DNA from: Moraxella sp. ZY210820
GTDB taxonomy: Bacteria > Pseudomonadota > Gammaproteobacteria > Pseudomonadales > Moraxellaceae
Direction of reading: 5' to 3'
DNA length: 64,000 nt
Assembly: GCF_030674635.1 (NCBI RefSeq)
Contig: NZ_CP089978.1
Span: 1-64,000, forward strand
In this document: piece by piece, positions 18,993 through 29,620 of the stretch
Position numbering within the stretch: the first letter of the stretch is position 1
Layout of the letters: each line of letters begins with the position of its first letter
The notes under the pieces: model-generated
Database searches by the model: none
Told to the model about the DNA's origin: nothing
The model's input: the letters and a program-made list of their open reading frames with translations, nothing else
Program-made: the position numbers and the translations under genes

Positions 18993-20207
18993 ATGACAAA
19001 TTTTTTACCAGCAGAGCAACAATTGGCGTTAATTCGCCGTGGTACGCATGAAATTTTATCCGAAGAAGATTTATTAAAGAAATTAAAATTGGGGCGTCCT
19101 TTACGTGTTAAGGCAGGTTTTGACCCAACGGCTCCAGATTTGCATTTTGGACACACGGTACTGATTAATAAATTGAAAGTGTTTCAAGATTTAGGACACG
19201 AAGTTTTATTCTTGATTGGCGATTATACGGCAATGATTGGCGACCCAACAGGTAAAAGTGCGACACGTCCACCATTAACACGTGAGCAAGTTGAAGCCAA
19301 TGCCAAGACATATCAAGAGCAGGTGTTTAAAATTTTAGACCCAAATAAAACACAAATCATGTTTAACTCACAATGGTTTAATCAACGCACGGCGGCAGAT
19401 TTAATTCAATTAGCGAGCCAACAGACCGTAGCACGTATGTTGGAACGTGATGATTTTACCAAGCGTTATAATGCACAACAACCGATTGCAATTCATGAGT
19501 TTTTATATCCGCTTGTACAGGGTTATGACTCGATTGCGATGCGTGCTGATGTGGAATTAGGTGGAACTGACCAAACCTTTAATATTTTAATGGGACGTAC
19601 ACTACAAGCACGTTATGACCAAGAGCCACAGGTTTGTATTACAGTGCCAATTTTAGAAGGTTTAGATGGTGTCAATAAAATGTCTAAATCTTTAGGTAAT
19701 TATATTGGCGTGTTTGATAGTGCGGGTACGATGTATCAAAAAATCTTATCGATGCCTGATAGTTTAATTCCACGTTATTTTGAATTATTGAGCTTTAAAC
19801 CGCTTGATGAAATTGACGTATTACTTAAAGAAATGGCTGATGGTCGCAATCCACAAGAGATTAAGCGTATTTTAGCTTTAGAATTAATTGAGCGTTTCCA
19901 CGATAAAGAAGCAGCAGAAAATGCACATAAATCAGCAGGTAATCGTATTGTAGATGGTGAAATCCCTGATGATATTCCGCAAGTAACAATTTCTCGTGGG
20001 GAAAATGGTGGCGAATTATTTATTAGCTCGATTGTACGTTTAGTTGGATTGGTTAAAAATTCTGCTCAAGCCAAAGATACTGTTGCTCGTGGTGCAGTAA
20101 AAGTTAATCAACAAGTGGTTGAAGCATCATTCTCGGTGAAAGAAAATTGTACATTAATTATTCAAGCAGGTAAAAAAGCCATTGCTGAAGTGACTTTTGT
20201 AGATTAA
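18993..20207 (+). CDS. tyrS: Tyrosyl-tRNA synthetase
   Basis: TyrS charges tRNA-Tyr with tyrosine. The 404-residue class I synthetase has the HIGH-type motif HFGH at 51-54 and KMSKS at 229-233, with an S4-like RNA-binding domain at the C-terminus ([26 protein letters not shown]). The HFGH form and length point to the TyrZ-like subtype found in Acinetobacter and Pseudomonas relatives. A strong bidirectional terminator follows. Confidence 0.95.
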   Translation: MTNFLPAEQQLALIRRGTHEILSEEDLLKKLKLGRPLRVKAGFDPTAPDLHFGHTVLINKLKVFQDLGHEVLFLIGDYTAMIGDPTGKSATRPPLTREQVEANAKTYQEQVFKILDPNKTQIMFNSQWFNQRTAADLIQLASQQTVARMLERDDFTKRYNAQQPIAIHEFLYPLVQGYDSIAMRADVELGGTDQTFNILMGRTLQARYDQEPQVCITVPILEGLDGVNKMSKSLGNYIGVFDSAGTMYQKILSMPDSLIPRYFELLSFKPLDEIDVLLKEMADGRNPQEIKRILALELIERFHDKEAAENAHKSAGNRIVDGEIPDDIPQVTISRGENGGELFISSIVRLVGLVKNSAQAKDTVARGAVKVNQQVVEASFSVKENCTLIIQAGKKAIAEVTFVD

Positions 20208-20220
20208 TATCATTCCATTT

Positions 20221-20264
20221 AAAACAAAATGCCGTTTAAATTTTGTTAAACGGCATTTTGTTTT
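20221..20264. terminator. Strong bidirectional terminator, tyrS/rph
   Basis: A perfect 19-bp stem (20221-20239 with 20246-20264) around the core ATGCCGTTTAA has a 6-nt loop. It begins with AAAACAAAA and ends with TTTTGTTTT, so it can terminate transcription on both strands between these convergent genes. Confidence 0.9.
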
Positions 20265-20277
20265 AAAACAGATTTAT

Positions 20278-20994
20278 TTACCAATCTAATGCTGATTTTT
20301 GTTGTTCAATCAATTGCTGAATACCCTGTTCAGCCATTTCTAACATCGCATTACATTGCTGACGAGTAAATGGTTTATCTTCTGCGGTACCTTGAATTTC
20401 AATAAATTCGCCTGTTTGTGTCATCACTACATTTAAATCAGTTTGGCAATTTGAATCTTCTTCATAACATAAATCAAGTAATACTTCATCTTGATAAATA
20501 CCTACTGAAATGGCAGCTACTAAGCCAACAAGTGGGTCATGTTTGATTTTTTTCTCGGCTAATAAATGATTGATTGCATCAACCAATGCTACAGCAGCCC
20601 CTGTAATTGACGCTGTGCGTGTACCACCATCTGCTTGAATCACATCACAATCAATAGTAATGGTATGTTCGCCTAATTTATTTAAATCAACCATTGCACG
20701 CAAACTACGTCCAATTAAGCGTTGAATTTCTTGTGTACGTCCAGTTTGTTTACCACGAGCGGCTTCACGGTCGGTACGCGTATGCGTTGAGCGTGGCAAC
20801 ATACCATATTCCGCAGTAACCCAACCTTGACCTGTACCTTTTAAAAAGCGTGGTACAGTTGAATCAATACTTGCAGTACACAATACTTTGGTATGTCCAA
20901 ATTCTACAAGCACAGAACCTTCAGCATAACGGGTATATTGGCGAGTAATTTTAACATCTCTGAGTTGATTTAAAGCACGTTGATCGCTACGCAT
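20278..20994 (-). CDS. rph: Ribonuclease PH
   Basis: RNase PH is a phosphorolytic 3'-5' exoribonuclease that trims tRNA 3' ends. The 238-residue protein is full length, with the family start [20 protein letters not shown] and conserved [27 protein letters not shown] (phosphate-binding Arg) and [19 protein letters not shown] with the catalytic Asp residues. It is monocistronic and convergent with tyrS. Confidence 0.96.
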   Translation of the reverse strand: MRSDQRALNQLRDVKITRQYTRYAEGSVLVEFGHTKVLCTASIDSTVPRFLKGTGQGWVTAEYGMLPRSTHTRTDREAARGKQTGRTQEIQRLIGRSLRAMVDLNKLGEHTITIDCDVIQADGGTRTASITGAAVALVDAINHLLAEKKIKHDPLVGLVAAISVGIYQDEVLLDLCYEEDSNCQTDLNVVMTQTGEFIEIQGTAEDKPFTRQQCNAMLEMAEQGIQQLIEQQKSALDW

Positions 20995-21266
20995 ATTTTT
21001 AACCTATCAATAAAATACATATTTTTGAAATATCATATCATTTTTATGAGCTATAGACAAAACAAAACCTTGCAATCTCTCCCAAAATTACAAGGTTCAG
21101 GTCTACATACGTTAATCCATTGAACGGATACAAAACATCGGCTAGATTTGTGTTTTGTATGCTATATCTAATCATCTTGATTAGCTTGTATTTGTTATAT
21201 TATATCATTTTATTCTAAATTTCAATTATATTTATCGTTAAAATTTATCATTATTTATACTTTGTG

Positions 21267-23114
21267 TTATTTATCCAGTAATGCTATTTTATTTGCCAGT
21301 TGGCTATAGCGTTGTGTTCTTTGACGTAGTAATTTTGCTAAACTCTCACGGCTACAGAGTAAAGTCAGTTGTTTTTTCGCACGGGTAATGCCTGTATAAA
21401 TTAATTCTTGGCTGAGTAAGCGTTCAGCATCATCATGTAAAATCACGGCGGTATGATGAAATTCAGACCCTTGCGATTTATGAATAGTTAAGGCAAAAGC
21501 GGGTTGAATATTTTGTGGTAAACGTGATGCGATAAACCATTTTTGTAAACTTGGAAAGAATACACTATATTGTTGATGATTTTGACTTAAACAAATACCA
21601 ATATCACCATTAGATAGCCCTAGCGTATAATCATTATAAGTCATCATTACTGCTTTACCGATATACCAAACGGTCTTTTTGATTTGATGAATATGAGCTT
21701 GTTGTTGATGTAACTGCTGTAATAATGCTGATTCAATGCGTTCATTGAGCTGAGTTACGCCAAAAGTCCCCATTTGCGTGGCTGTTAAAATACGATAACG
21801 ATCGAAACTATCACACAAAGTTTGAATCAGTTGCTGACTGTCAGGGTCTCCATTTATCCAACGTTGCATGATATTTTCTAATTGTGGTAAAACAAGTTTA
21901 ATTTGTTGTTGATAATACTCATAACCTTGTATTAAATATTGATAAAAATCAGTCTGTTGTGATGTGCTGTCAAAATAGCATAATTGGGCAAAGTTATCAG
22001 TTGTATTTGGCGGTAAACTAAAAGTGGTTGGTGGGAGAATTTGTTCGAATTGTTGTAAAAAATGATGTTGATTTTGCTGATGAATAGTTTGACAATCATC
22101 AATAATAAATTTGGCGATTTTACCAATATGGGATTGGTCATCAAAACGGCGACTATACACTAATTTTTGATGATAAGGTTCTAAATCGGGCACATTTTGC
22201 ATATCTGCCAACACTGACCCTACATCAACGGACGCAAGCTGATGAGCATCGCCCAATAATATTAAACGTGTATCATGATGTAAAGCATTGCACAATAAAT
22301 GAGCCATATTTAAATCTAACATCGATGCTTCATCGACCACCACGATATCATAAGGTAGTGGATTTTTAATGTGATATTTCGCCTTTTGTGATGTTCCCAT
22401 ACCCAGTAAACGATGTAAAGTCATCGGCTGTAATTGATTTAATTTATCATTTTTGATGTGTTGTGGCAGAGATTTAATAGCATTTTGCAGAGCTTCTTGC
22501 ATACGTTGAGCAGCTTTACCTGTGGGTGCAGCCATAGCAATGCGTAAATCAGGATTTAATTTTAGTAAGATGGCAATAATTTGTGCTAATGTAAAAGTTT
22601 TCCCCGTTCCTGGCCCACCTGTGATTAAACTGAGCTGATGGTGAATTGCTGATTTGATAGCATTCATTTGATGTTGGTCTAATGGATTGAGCATATCATC
22701 AAATGGGCTTAAATCAATATCATGACTGATGTGCTGTTGGCTGAGACGTTTGAGTTGCCATGCAAGTTGCATTTCCCATGACCAATAACGATAGAGACTG
22801 AGTGCTTGCCCATCATAAATAAAAGGTATAGCAGATTTGGTGGTGATTTGTGGAATAAATTTAGTGTTTTTGACTGATAAATCAATATCTTGTAAATAAT
22901 CTTGTTGTAATTGACAAGCGTATTTTAAGGCTTTAACATCATTGGTAAAATAAACACTATTACCCTGTGTTAATTGTTCCATGACTTGTGTAATCAGATG
23001 ATAAACTTGTTGTTCTTCGGTTAATTGATATTGTTCAATCAACCAATTTGTCCAATGCGTGATCCATGATAATGTAGGATTAGATGCTAGGATTGATAAG
23101 TTTGTAGGTGTCAT
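21267..23114 (-). CDS. recD: Exodeoxyribonuclease V alpha subunit RecD
   Basis: RecD is the 5'-3' helicase of the RecBCD complex, which processes double-strand breaks and degrades foreign linear DNA. The 615-residue protein has an SF1B helicase core: Walker A GGPGTGKT at 166-173, motif Ia MAAPTGKAAQRM, motif II VVDEASMLDL, motif III LGDAHQLASVDVG, and late motifs ALTIHKSQGSEF and LIYTGITRAKKQL. recB and recC, usually adjacent, are not in this window. It is divergent from nrdR. Confidence 0.94.
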   Translation of the reverse strand: MTPTNLSILASNPTLSWITHWTNWLIEQYQLTEEQQVYHLITQVMEQLTQGNSVYFTNDVKALKYACQLQQDYLQDIDLSVKNTKFIPQITTKSAIPFIYDGQALSLYRYWSWEMQLAWQLKRLSQQHISHDIDLSPFDDMLNPLDQHQMNAIKSAIHHQLSLITGGPGTGKTFTLAQIIAILLKLNPDLRIAMAAPTGKAAQRMQEALQNAIKSLPQHIKNDKLNQLQPMTLHRLLGMGTSQKAKYHIKNPLPYDIVVVDEASMLDLNMAHLLCNALHHDTRLILLGDAHQLASVDVGSVLADMQNVPDLEPYHQKLVYSRRFDDQSHIGKIAKFIIDDCQTIHQQNQHHFLQQFEQILPPTTFSLPPNTTDNFAQLCYFDSTSQQTDFYQYLIQGYEYYQQQIKLVLPQLENIMQRWINGDPDSQQLIQTLCDSFDRYRILTATQMGTFGVTQLNERIESALLQQLHQQQAHIHQIKKTVWYIGKAVMMTYNDYTLGLSNGDIGICLSQNHQQYSVFFPSLQKWFIASRLPQNIQPAFALTIHKSQGSEFHHTAVILHDDAERLLSQELIYTGITRAKKQLTLLCSRESLAKLLRQRTQRYSQLANKIALLDK

Positions 23115-23233
23115 AGCAGATTCTCATTTTATCAAAATCATGGAAGTGGTACATAAGCATATCATTTTATGCTATTTTAGTGTAAAATTTGTTAGATATA
23201 AAGATGTTAGCATTATCTAGTTCGTGGAAATCT

Positions 23234-23695
23234 ATGCACTGTCCATTTTGTCATACCGCCGATAGTAAAGTGATTGACTCACGCCTTGTTGCTGAAGGTC
23301 GGCAAATTCGCCGTCGCCGAGAGTGTAATGCTTGCGGTGAGCGTTTTACTACGTTTGAAAGTTATGATGTATTAATGCCTCGTGTAATTAAAAGTAACGG
23401 GACTAATGAACCCTTTGATGAACAGAAATTACGCCGTTCTTTAATGCACGCTTTACAAAAACGTCCTGTTACATTAGACCAAATTGATGTGGCTGTAGGC
23501 GATATTCAATCTAAAATTTTACGCATTGGCGAGCGAGATATTCGTTCACGCACTATTGGTGAAATTGTGATGGAAAGTTTATATTCTTTAGATGAAGTGG
23601 CGTATATTCGTTTTGCATCGGTCTATCAAGATTTCCAAAATTTAGATGTTTTTTTACAAAATATTGAGCAGTTGAGAAAACGTAAACATGACTGA
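23234..23695 (+). CDS. nrdR: Transcriptional repressor NrdR
   Basis: NrdR represses ribonucleotide reductase genes in response to ATP/dATP binding. Starting at ATG 23234 gives the family N-terminus MHCPFC and 153 residues; the frame is open upstream but without family sequence. A zinc ribbon (CPFC...CNACGERF) is followed by the ATP-cone domain ([20 protein letters not shown]). It overlaps ribD by 8 bp, an arrangement common in proteobacteria. Confidence 0.96.
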   Translation: MHCPFCHTADSKVIDSRLVAEGRQIRRRRECNACGERFTTFESYDVLMPRVIKSNGTNEPFDEQKLRRSLMHALQKRPVTLDQIDVAVGDIQSKILRIGERDIRSRTIGEIVMESLYSLDEVAYIRFASVYQDFQNLDVFLQNIEQLRKRKHD

Positions 23696-24785
23696 GTTAC
23701 TACAGACTGATGAATTTTTCATGTCTCAAGCCATTGCCCAAGCACAAACTGCAATTTATCGTACACGTCCTAATCCTGCGGTGGGTTGTGTATTAGTCAA
23801 GGATGGACAAATCATTGGACGAGGGGCAACTGCACCTGTAGGTGGCTCTCATGCAGAAGTGTTTGCCTTACAACAAGCAGGCGAAAATGCGATTGGTGCA
23901 ACGGCTTATGTAACTTTAGAACCTTGTGCTCATTATGGACGTACACCGCCGTGTGCTAATGCTTTAATTCAAGCTAAAGTGGCTCGTGTGGTAATTGCCA
24001 ATTTAGATCCCAATCCTTTAGTGGCAGGCAAAGGACAAGCCATGTTAGAACAAGCAGGAATTATGACATCAGTTGGCATATTGGCAGAGCAAGCTCGTGA
24101 ACAAAATCAAGGCTTTTTAAAAGCCATGGCAACGCAAATGCCTTATGTACGTTTAAAAATCGCCAGTAGTTTAGATGGGCGTACTGCCATGTCATCAGGC
24201 GAATCAAAATGGATTACAGGCGAACTCGCACGTCAAGATGTGCAACATTGGCGTGCGATTTCGGGTGCTGTGATTACAGGTATTAATACGGTTTTAGCTG
24301 ATGATTGCCAGTTAAATGTACGTCAATTGTCAGATGTCAATATTGACGATATTGTACAGCCTAAACGGATTATTTTAGACCGACAAGGGCGTTTACCTTT
24401 AATCGCTAAAATTCTTGCTCAACCTGAACAAGTGATTGTGGTTGGGAAATATCGCAAGGAGTTAGCAGATTTAGGTATAATACAATTACCAGACCAGCCA
24501 TTAGATGAGCTATTAGCAACATTATGCCGTGAATATCAACTTTATGATTTATTGGTGGAAGCTGGAGCGACTTTAGCGACATCATTTATTGAGCAAAATC
24601 TTGTTGATGAAATGATTCATTATATTGCACCAACTTTATTGGGGGTAAATACTCGTTCAATGTTTAATGCACCATTTGAGTATTTAAATCAACAACAGCG
24701 ATTTAAAATAAAAGCCGTTTATTATATAGGTGATGATTTACGCATTCATTTAAAGCCTGATAATCGTAAGAGTATATCAACATGA
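23688..24785 (+). CDS. ribD: Bifunctional riboflavin deaminase/reductase RibD
   Basis: RibD carries out two consecutive steps of riboflavin synthesis: deamination of the pyrimidine and NADPH-dependent side-chain reduction. The 365-residue protein has an N-terminal zinc deaminase domain ([22 protein letters not shown]) and a C-terminal reductase domain starting around 145 ([25 protein letters not shown]). It overlaps nrdR by 8 bp and the downstream methyltransferase gene by 4 bp, suggesting one transcript. ribE lies separately at 41.6 kb. Confidence 0.96.
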   Translation: MTELLQTDEFFMSQAIAQAQTAIYRTRPNPAVGCVLVKDGQIIGRGATAPVGGSHAEVFALQQAGENAIGATAYVTLEPCAHYGRTPPCANALIQAKVARVVIANLDPNPLVAGKGQAMLEQAGIMTSVGILAEQAREQNQGFLKAMATQMPYVRLKIASSLDGRTAMSSGESKWITGELARQDVQHWRAISGAVITGINTVLADDCQLNVRQLSDVNIDDIVQPKRIILDRQGRLPLIAKILAQPEQVIVVGKYRKELADLGIIQLPDQPLDELLATLCREYQLYDLLVEAGATLATSFIEQNLVDEMIHYIAPTLLGVNTRSMFNAPFEYLNQQQRFKIKAVYYIGDDLRIHLKPDNRKSIST

Positions 24786-26089
24786 CAGCAATAGAAAAAC
24801 AAGAAAACTCTGTCTATCATAAACGCCGTCATTCTGCACGCACAACTGATGAATATTTATTTCATCAATTAGTGCCTTATTTGGGTAATAAACGCCGTTT
24901 GCTCCATTTGATTTTGGAAGCTTTAGAATTAACAGGAACAATTAATCATCGCCGTAGAAAAAATCCACCAATTTTTGTTGATTTTTTTGCGGGGAGTGGC
25001 GTGGTTTCACGTTTTGCACGAGAAAAGGGCTATCGTGTGATTGCTAATGATTGGGAACCATATAGTCAAGCCTTAAATTATGCAATTTTAGCTTGTAGTC
25101 AAGAACCTGAATTTGCTCAATTAGGCGGATATAAACAGGCAATTGCTACATTAAATCATTTACCTGAAGTAAAAGGTTGGGTAACGCATAATTTATGTCC
25201 ACGCAATGATGATGAATATGATCCAAGCCGAGACCGTTTATTTTTTAAACGCCGTAATGGTATGCGTATTGATGCGATTCGTCAGCAAATTGCGATATGG
25301 CAATGGCAAGGCGTGATTAATGATGTAGAAACCAGTGCTTTATTAGCACCGTTGTTGTATGCAGCGAGTTTTGTGAGTAATACTAGTGGTGTATTTAAAA
25401 GTTTTCATCAGGGTTGGGGAGGGCGTACGAAAACAGCATTGGAACGCATTGAATCAAAATTATGGTTGGAACCAAGTATTTTTTGTCCTAACGGAGACCC
25501 AAAACGTTTATCAGCAGAAATGTGGTGTATGGATGCACAACAATTAGCAGAACAAATGCAGGGTTTTGAAGTTGATGTTGCTTATTTAGATCCACCGTAT
25601 AATCAACATGCTTATAGTAGTAATTACCATGTATTGAATGCTTTAACATTGTGGGATCAAATTGATTTGCCACCACCTGATACTAAAGGTTATAAAAGTG
25701 GTATTGACCGTGCATGGCGGAAAGAACGTCCGAGTGCGTATAATTCATCAAAACATGCTAAAGAAGCCTATGAAGCATTATTACAGACGATTAATGCACG
25801 TTATATTATTACGAGTTATTCAACTGATGGTAATATTTCGGCTCAAGATGTGTTGGAAGCCAATTTAAAACGTGGTTTTGTACAACTATTAACTCAAGAT
25901 GTACCACGTTACCGTGTGAGTAAACAGCGACAAAGTGAACGAGCGAAAGTGGTGGAGTTTATTGTAGTTACTGATACTAAAGCTAAATCAGGTCCTCCAA
26001 TTCGTCAGTTATTGGGTCAATTATTCCATTATGCTGAATTAAATGGTGTAGATACTACAGGACCAAGTACACAACTAGAGTTGTGGTAA
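24782..26089 (+). CDS. Solo DNA N6-adenine methyltransferase
   Basis: This 435-residue D12-class (MTase alpha order) enzyme would methylate adenine in a short DNA sequence. It shows motif X-like YLGNKRRL at 33-40, the SAM-binding motif DFFAGSG at 67-73 and catalytic DPPY at 270-273. No restriction endonuclease or specificity subunit is adjacent, and the gene is translationally coupled to ribD (ATGA-type overlap), so it behaves as an orphan methyltransferase with a possible regulatory or epigenetic role. The recognition site cannot be read from the sequence. Confidence 0.85.
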   Translation: MTAIEKQENSVYHKRRHSARTTDEYLFHQLVPYLGNKRRLLHLILEALELTGTINHRRRKNPPIFVDFFAGSGVVSRFAREKGYRVIANDWEPYSQALNYAILACSQEPEFAQLGGYKQAIATLNHLPEVKGWVTHNLCPRNDDEYDPSRDRLFFKRRNGMRIDAIRQQIAIWQWQGVINDVETSALLAPLLYAASFVSNTSGVFKSFHQGWGGRTKTALERIESKLWLEPSIFCPNGDPKRLSAEMWCMDAQQLAEQMQGFEVDVAYLDPPYNQHAYSSNYHVLNALTLWDQIDLPPPDTKGYKSGIDRAWRKERPSAYNSSKHAKEAYEALLQTINARYIITSYSTDGNISAQDVLEANLKRGFVQLLTQDVPRYRVSKQRQSERAKVVEFIVVTDTKAKSGPPIRQLLGQLFHYAELNGVDTTGPSTQLELW

Positions 26090-26111
26090 TATGTATTGAA
26101 ATTTTGAGCAG

Positions 26112-26145
26112 AAAACGGCTTAAATTTAATTTAAGCCGTTTTTTT
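26112..26145. terminator. Terminator between methyltransferase and mhpT
   Basis: A 13-bp perfect stem (26112-26124 with 26130-26142; core AACGGCTTAAA) with a 5-nt loop is flanked by AAAA and TTTTTTT. It should act on both strands between these convergent genes. Confidence 0.88.
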
Positions 26146-26165
26146 AGGAGAATGTAAAGTTTTAC

Positions 26166-27374
26166 TTAGTTTGTTTTACGCATCACAATTAGCATACAGA
26201 TGGCTGAAATGATGATACCAGGAATACATGCGGAAATTACACCTGTTGCACCATAGTTCAGCATTAATAATTGACCAGCAACCATTGGACCTATCATTGC
26301 ACCAATTCGCCCAATTGATGATACCAACCCTACGCCTGTTGCACGTACATCTGTTGGATAAACCATGCTACCTAAAGCATAGAGTACACCTTGACAACCA
26401 ATAACAAATGCACCACACATAATCGCTGCGATATACATTTCATTTAGACTGTTAGCAGCGTTTAAACCAAATAAACCTAATACGATTCCACCATACATTA
26501 AGATGATAACATAAGATTTTTTCCAGCTATCCAGCAATACACCTAGAAGGACTGTACCTACAGCAGCACTAATCATAAAGAAAAATTGAGCTGTACTACC
26601 TTGTTGGCGAGAAAAACCTAATTCTTTAAATAATGATGGTAACCATGATAACATGATATAAACAACCATTAAGGTTAGAAAATAGCTAACTCCTAATAAT
26701 AGTGTTTTACTGATATGCTCACGTCCAAATAATTTCTTAAATAGACCCTCTTTAGGTGCTTCATTTTCAGTTGCTTTAGTTTGGCTATCTTTTTCTGCTA
26801 AGAATACTTTAGATTCTGGTAAGAACCAAATCATTAGTGGAATAACAATTAGTGGAGCAAAACCACCAATATAGAAAATATTTTTCCAATCTGCACCAAT
26901 GTCTAAACGTGCAATAAATGAGATAAGAGCCGCACCTAAAGGCATACCTGCATACATTAAAGTTACTGCACGACCACGATTTTGTTCAGTAACAGATTCT
27001 GCTGCTAAGGCAATTAAATTTGGCATAGCTGCCCCTAAACCTGCACCGGCTAAGAAGCGTACTGCTAATAAACTGTAGAATGATTCTACCCAAACAGTCA
27101 TTAAGGTAAAAATCGCAAAGACAGCTACAGACCAAATAAGAACTTTTTTACGACCAATTTGGTCTGCGAAACGTCCACCAATGAGACCACCCGGTAATAA
27201 TCCTAAAATGCCTGCACTAAAGAAGACACCTAATTGTGATTTATCTAAACCAAAATGCTCACCGATTGCAACGCCAGCAATACCAGCAGCTTGGATATCA
27301 ATACCTTCAATGACTGCAATAATAAAGCAAATAGCAACAGTAATGATGGCATGTTTTTTATCTAAAGAATTCAT
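26166..27374 (-). CDS. mhpT: MFS aromatic acid transporter MhpT-like
   Basis: This is a 402-residue 12-helix major facilitator of the aromatic acid:H+ symporter group. The N-terminal IEGIDIQAAGIAG and GGRFADQIGRKKVLI (motif A) and the MPNLIALAAES segment closely recall E. coli MhpT, the 3-(3-hydroxyphenyl)propionate importer. It is divergent from the mhpDFE operon across a 538-bp regulatory gap and so probably imports phenylpropionate or cinnamate for the hca/mhp pathway. The exact substrate is inferred from context. Confidence 0.85.
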   Translation of the reverse strand: MNSLDKKHAIITVAICFIIAVIEGIDIQAAGIAGVAIGEHFGLDKSQLGVFFSAGILGLLPGGLIGGRFADQIGRKKVLIWSVAVFAIFTLMTVWVESFYSLLAVRFLAGAGLGAAMPNLIALAAESVTEQNRGRAVTLMYAGMPLGAALISFIARLDIGADWKNIFYIGGFAPLIVIPLMIWFLPESKVFLAEKDSQTKATENEAPKEGLFKKLFGREHISKTLLLGVSYFLTLMVVYIMLSWLPSLFKELGFSRQQGSTAQFFFMISAAVGTVLLGVLLDSWKKSYVIILMYGGIVLGLFGLNAANSLNEMYIAAIMCGAFVIGCQGVLYALGSMVYPTDVRATGVGLVSSIGRIGAMIGPMVAGQLLMLNYGATGVISACIPGIIISAICMLIVMRKTN

Positions 27375-27912
27375 ATTTCAAATCCTTTTATACTCAGGGA
27401 AAATGTCCTTTTATCATAGGATAAACTGAATTATTTTCTTAATTAGACTTAAGTTATATTATCACTAATGCATAAACAGAAAATAGGTATATAATTCCGA
27501 GTATTTTTATCAAATTTATAATCAATATATTTTTTAAGTCGATATATTTTATCTCTATGTATGATAATAACCATGTATTTAAAGGGTGAATGCTGAGAGA
27601 TTAATATAAAAAATAGATTAAATGATGAAATGAATTTAGTCTTAAAAACAATTAAAATCTTTTAATTTTGTATAACACAATTTGTATCAAGATTGTCATG
27701 AAGTTAAGTAAATGATAATTATTATAAATTAATATTTAGATTTAGATGATAATTTTATATTTTTTAATCTACTATTTTTCATTAAAAAAGAAATGAGATG
27801 TTTAATAGACGATTTCTATTAATTAAAAGAAAAAAAATATTGGTATTTTAGGTACTTTTTTTTCATTATAACTAATATCTAAATTGTCTTGATATTTAAA
27901 AAGGACTCTACC
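27375..27912. promoter_or_regulatory. Divergent regulatory region mhpT / mhpDFE
   Basis: This 538-bp very AT-rich gap holds no gene. It contains AGACTTAAGTT at 27445-27455, 71 bp upstream of mhpT, and the opposed, related GAATTTAGTCT at 27632-27642. The same motif recurs in the mhpC/hcaE gap, suggesting a common regulator. An AAGGA site precedes the mhpD ATG. Confidence 0.55.
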
Positions 27913-28713
27913 ATGTCAAATCCTATTATTGAATCTACAGCGACAGCATTATGGCAAGCTGAAAATTCACAACAAGCTATTGCACCGATTAAGCCAGCCT
28001 TAGGTGGTGAACAAGCGAATGTTGATGATGCCTATGCTGTACAAGAAATTAATACGCAACGTGCTTTAGCACAAGGTCGTCGTTTAGTTGGTCGTAAAAT
28101 TGGTTTAACATCAGTTGCGGTACAAAAGCAATTGGGAGTTGATAATCCTGATTTTGGTATGTTATTTGCTGATATGGCATATGGTGATGGCGAATTAGTA
28201 CCATTTCAACGTTTTATTCAGGCAAAAGTTGAAGCAGAAATTGCTTTAGTACTCAAGTCAGATTTAACACACAACAAGCATACTTATGCTGATATTATTA
28301 ATGCAACGGCTTATGCCTTGCCTGCTATTGAAATTGTAGATAGTCGTATTGAAAATTGGAAAATTTCATTAATTGATACTGTTGCGGATAATGCATCATC
28401 TGCAGCATTCGTATTAGGTTCACGTCCTGTATTATTGGAACAACTTGATTTAGTGAATTGTAAAATGAAGATGACACGTGCAGGTGAAGTAGTATCACAG
28501 GGTTCGGGTAAAGCCTGTTTAGCAAATCCGATGAATGCAGCAGTATGGTTAGCTGATGAAATGGTTCGTCGTGGTCGTCCATTATTAGCAGGAGATATTG
28601 TACTGACAGGTGCATTAGGTCCAATGGTTGTAGTACAAGCAGGCGATGAATTTATTGTTGAAATTGATGGTTTTGATACGCTGAGTACACGTTTTTCAGA
28701 TGGGGAATCGTAA
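27913..28713 (+). CDS. mhpD: 2-hydroxypenta-2,4-dienoate hydratase
   Basis: MhpD adds water to 2-hydroxypenta-2,4-dienoate, giving 4-hydroxy-2-oxovalerate, in meta-cleavage pathways. The 266-residue protein starts at ATG 27913, 7 bp after AAGGA. It has the hydratase/decarboxylase family blocks [32 protein letters not shown] (metal-binding Glu residues), [12 protein letters not shown] and [12 protein letters not shown]. It is first gene of the mhpDFE operon, the same gene order as in E. coli, with 2 bp to mhpF. Confidence 0.93.
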   Translation: MSNPIIESTATALWQAENSQQAIAPIKPALGGEQANVDDAYAVQEINTQRALAQGRRLVGRKIGLTSVAVQKQLGVDNPDFGMLFADMAYGDGELVPFQRFIQAKVEAEIALVLKSDLTHNKHTYADIINATAYALPAIEIVDSRIENWKISLIDTVADNASSAAFVLGSRPVLLEQLDLVNCKMKMTRAGEVVSQGSGKACLANPMNAAVWLADEMVRRGRPLLAGDIVLTGALGPMVVVQAGDEFIVEIDGFDTLSTRFSDGES

Positions 28714-28715
28714 AT

Positions 28716-29609
28716 ATGGGTAAAATTAAATGTGCATTAATTGGTCCAGGTAATATTGGTACCGATTTATTATATAAATTACAACGCAGTCCAGTACTTG
28801 AGCCAGTTTGGATGGTGGGTATTGACCCTACATCTGAAGGTTTAGCCCGAGCAAAACAAATGGGATTAAAAGTAACTGCTGATGGTGTTGATGGTTTATT
28901 ACCCCATGTAGTTGAAGATGAGATAAAAATTGCTTTTGATGCAACATCAGCTTATGTACATGCAGAAAATAGTCGTAAACTGAATGAGTTAGGTGTGCAA
29001 ATGATTGATTTAACACCTGCTGCAATAGGTCCATTTTGTGTTCCACCTGTGAATTTAAATGATTTATTAGATGCTGGTGAATTACCAAATGTGAATATGG
29101 TAACATGTGGCGGACAAGCAACAATTCCAATGGTTGCCGCGATTTCTCGTGTACAATCTGTGGAATATGCTGAAATTATCGCAACGGTTTCTACGAAATC
29201 TGTAGGTCCAGGTACACGTAAAAATATTGATGAATTTACACGTACGACTGCAGGAGCGATTGAAAAAGTAGGTAATGCTAAACAAGGTAAAGCGATTATT
29301 ATCATTAACCCTGCGGAACCACCATTAATTATGCGTGATACAGTACATTGTTTAGTTGAAGGCGAACCAGACCAAGAAAAAATTACGCAATCAGTACTAG
29401 ACATGATTGCAGAAGTGCAAAAATATGTACCAGGTTATACTTTAGTCAATGGTCCAATTTTTGATGGCAACCGTGTTTCCATTTTCTTACAAGTAGAAGG
29501 TTTGGGTGATTATCTACCAAAATATGCGGGTAATCTTGATATTATGACAGCAGCCGCAGCACGCACAGCAGAAATGTTTGCGGAACGTTTATTGGCAACG
29601 GACGCTTAA
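28716..29609 (+). CDS. mhpF: Acetaldehyde dehydrogenase (acylating)
   Basis: MhpF oxidises acetaldehyde released by the aldolase MhpE to acetyl-CoA using NAD and CoA. The 297-residue protein has the Rossmann loop GPGNIG at 10-15, the catalytic Cys131 in [10 protein letters not shown], and [14 protein letters not shown] in the middle. It is expected to form a channelling complex with MhpE, the next gene 11 bp downstream. Confidence 0.95.
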   Translation: MGKIKCALIGPGNIGTDLLYKLQRSPVLEPVWMVGIDPTSEGLARAKQMGLKVTADGVDGLLPHVVEDEIKIAFDATSAYVHAENSRKLNELGVQMIDLTPAAIGPFCVPPVNLNDLLDAGELPNVNMVTCGGQATIPMVAAISRVQSVEYAEIIATVSTKSVGPGTRKNIDEFTRTTAGAIEKVGNAKQGKAIIIINPAEPPLIMRDTVHCLVEGEPDQEKITQSVLDMIAEVQKYVPGYTLVNGPIFDGNRVSIFLQVEGLGDYLPKYAGNLDIMTAAAARTAEMFAERLLATDA

Positions 29610-29620
29610 GGAGATTTTTC

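Noticed and set aside
18956..19156. Minus-strand frame across the tyrS start
   Set aside because: It lies in the shadow of the clear tyrS coding sequence and has no independent ribosome-binding site or family pattern.
20995..21266. Structured RNA or attachment site between rph and recD
   Set aside because: There is an AACCTTG/CAAGGTT pair and a CTAATCA/TGATTAG hairpin, but no tRNA-like fold, direct repeat or integrase was seen, so no call was made.
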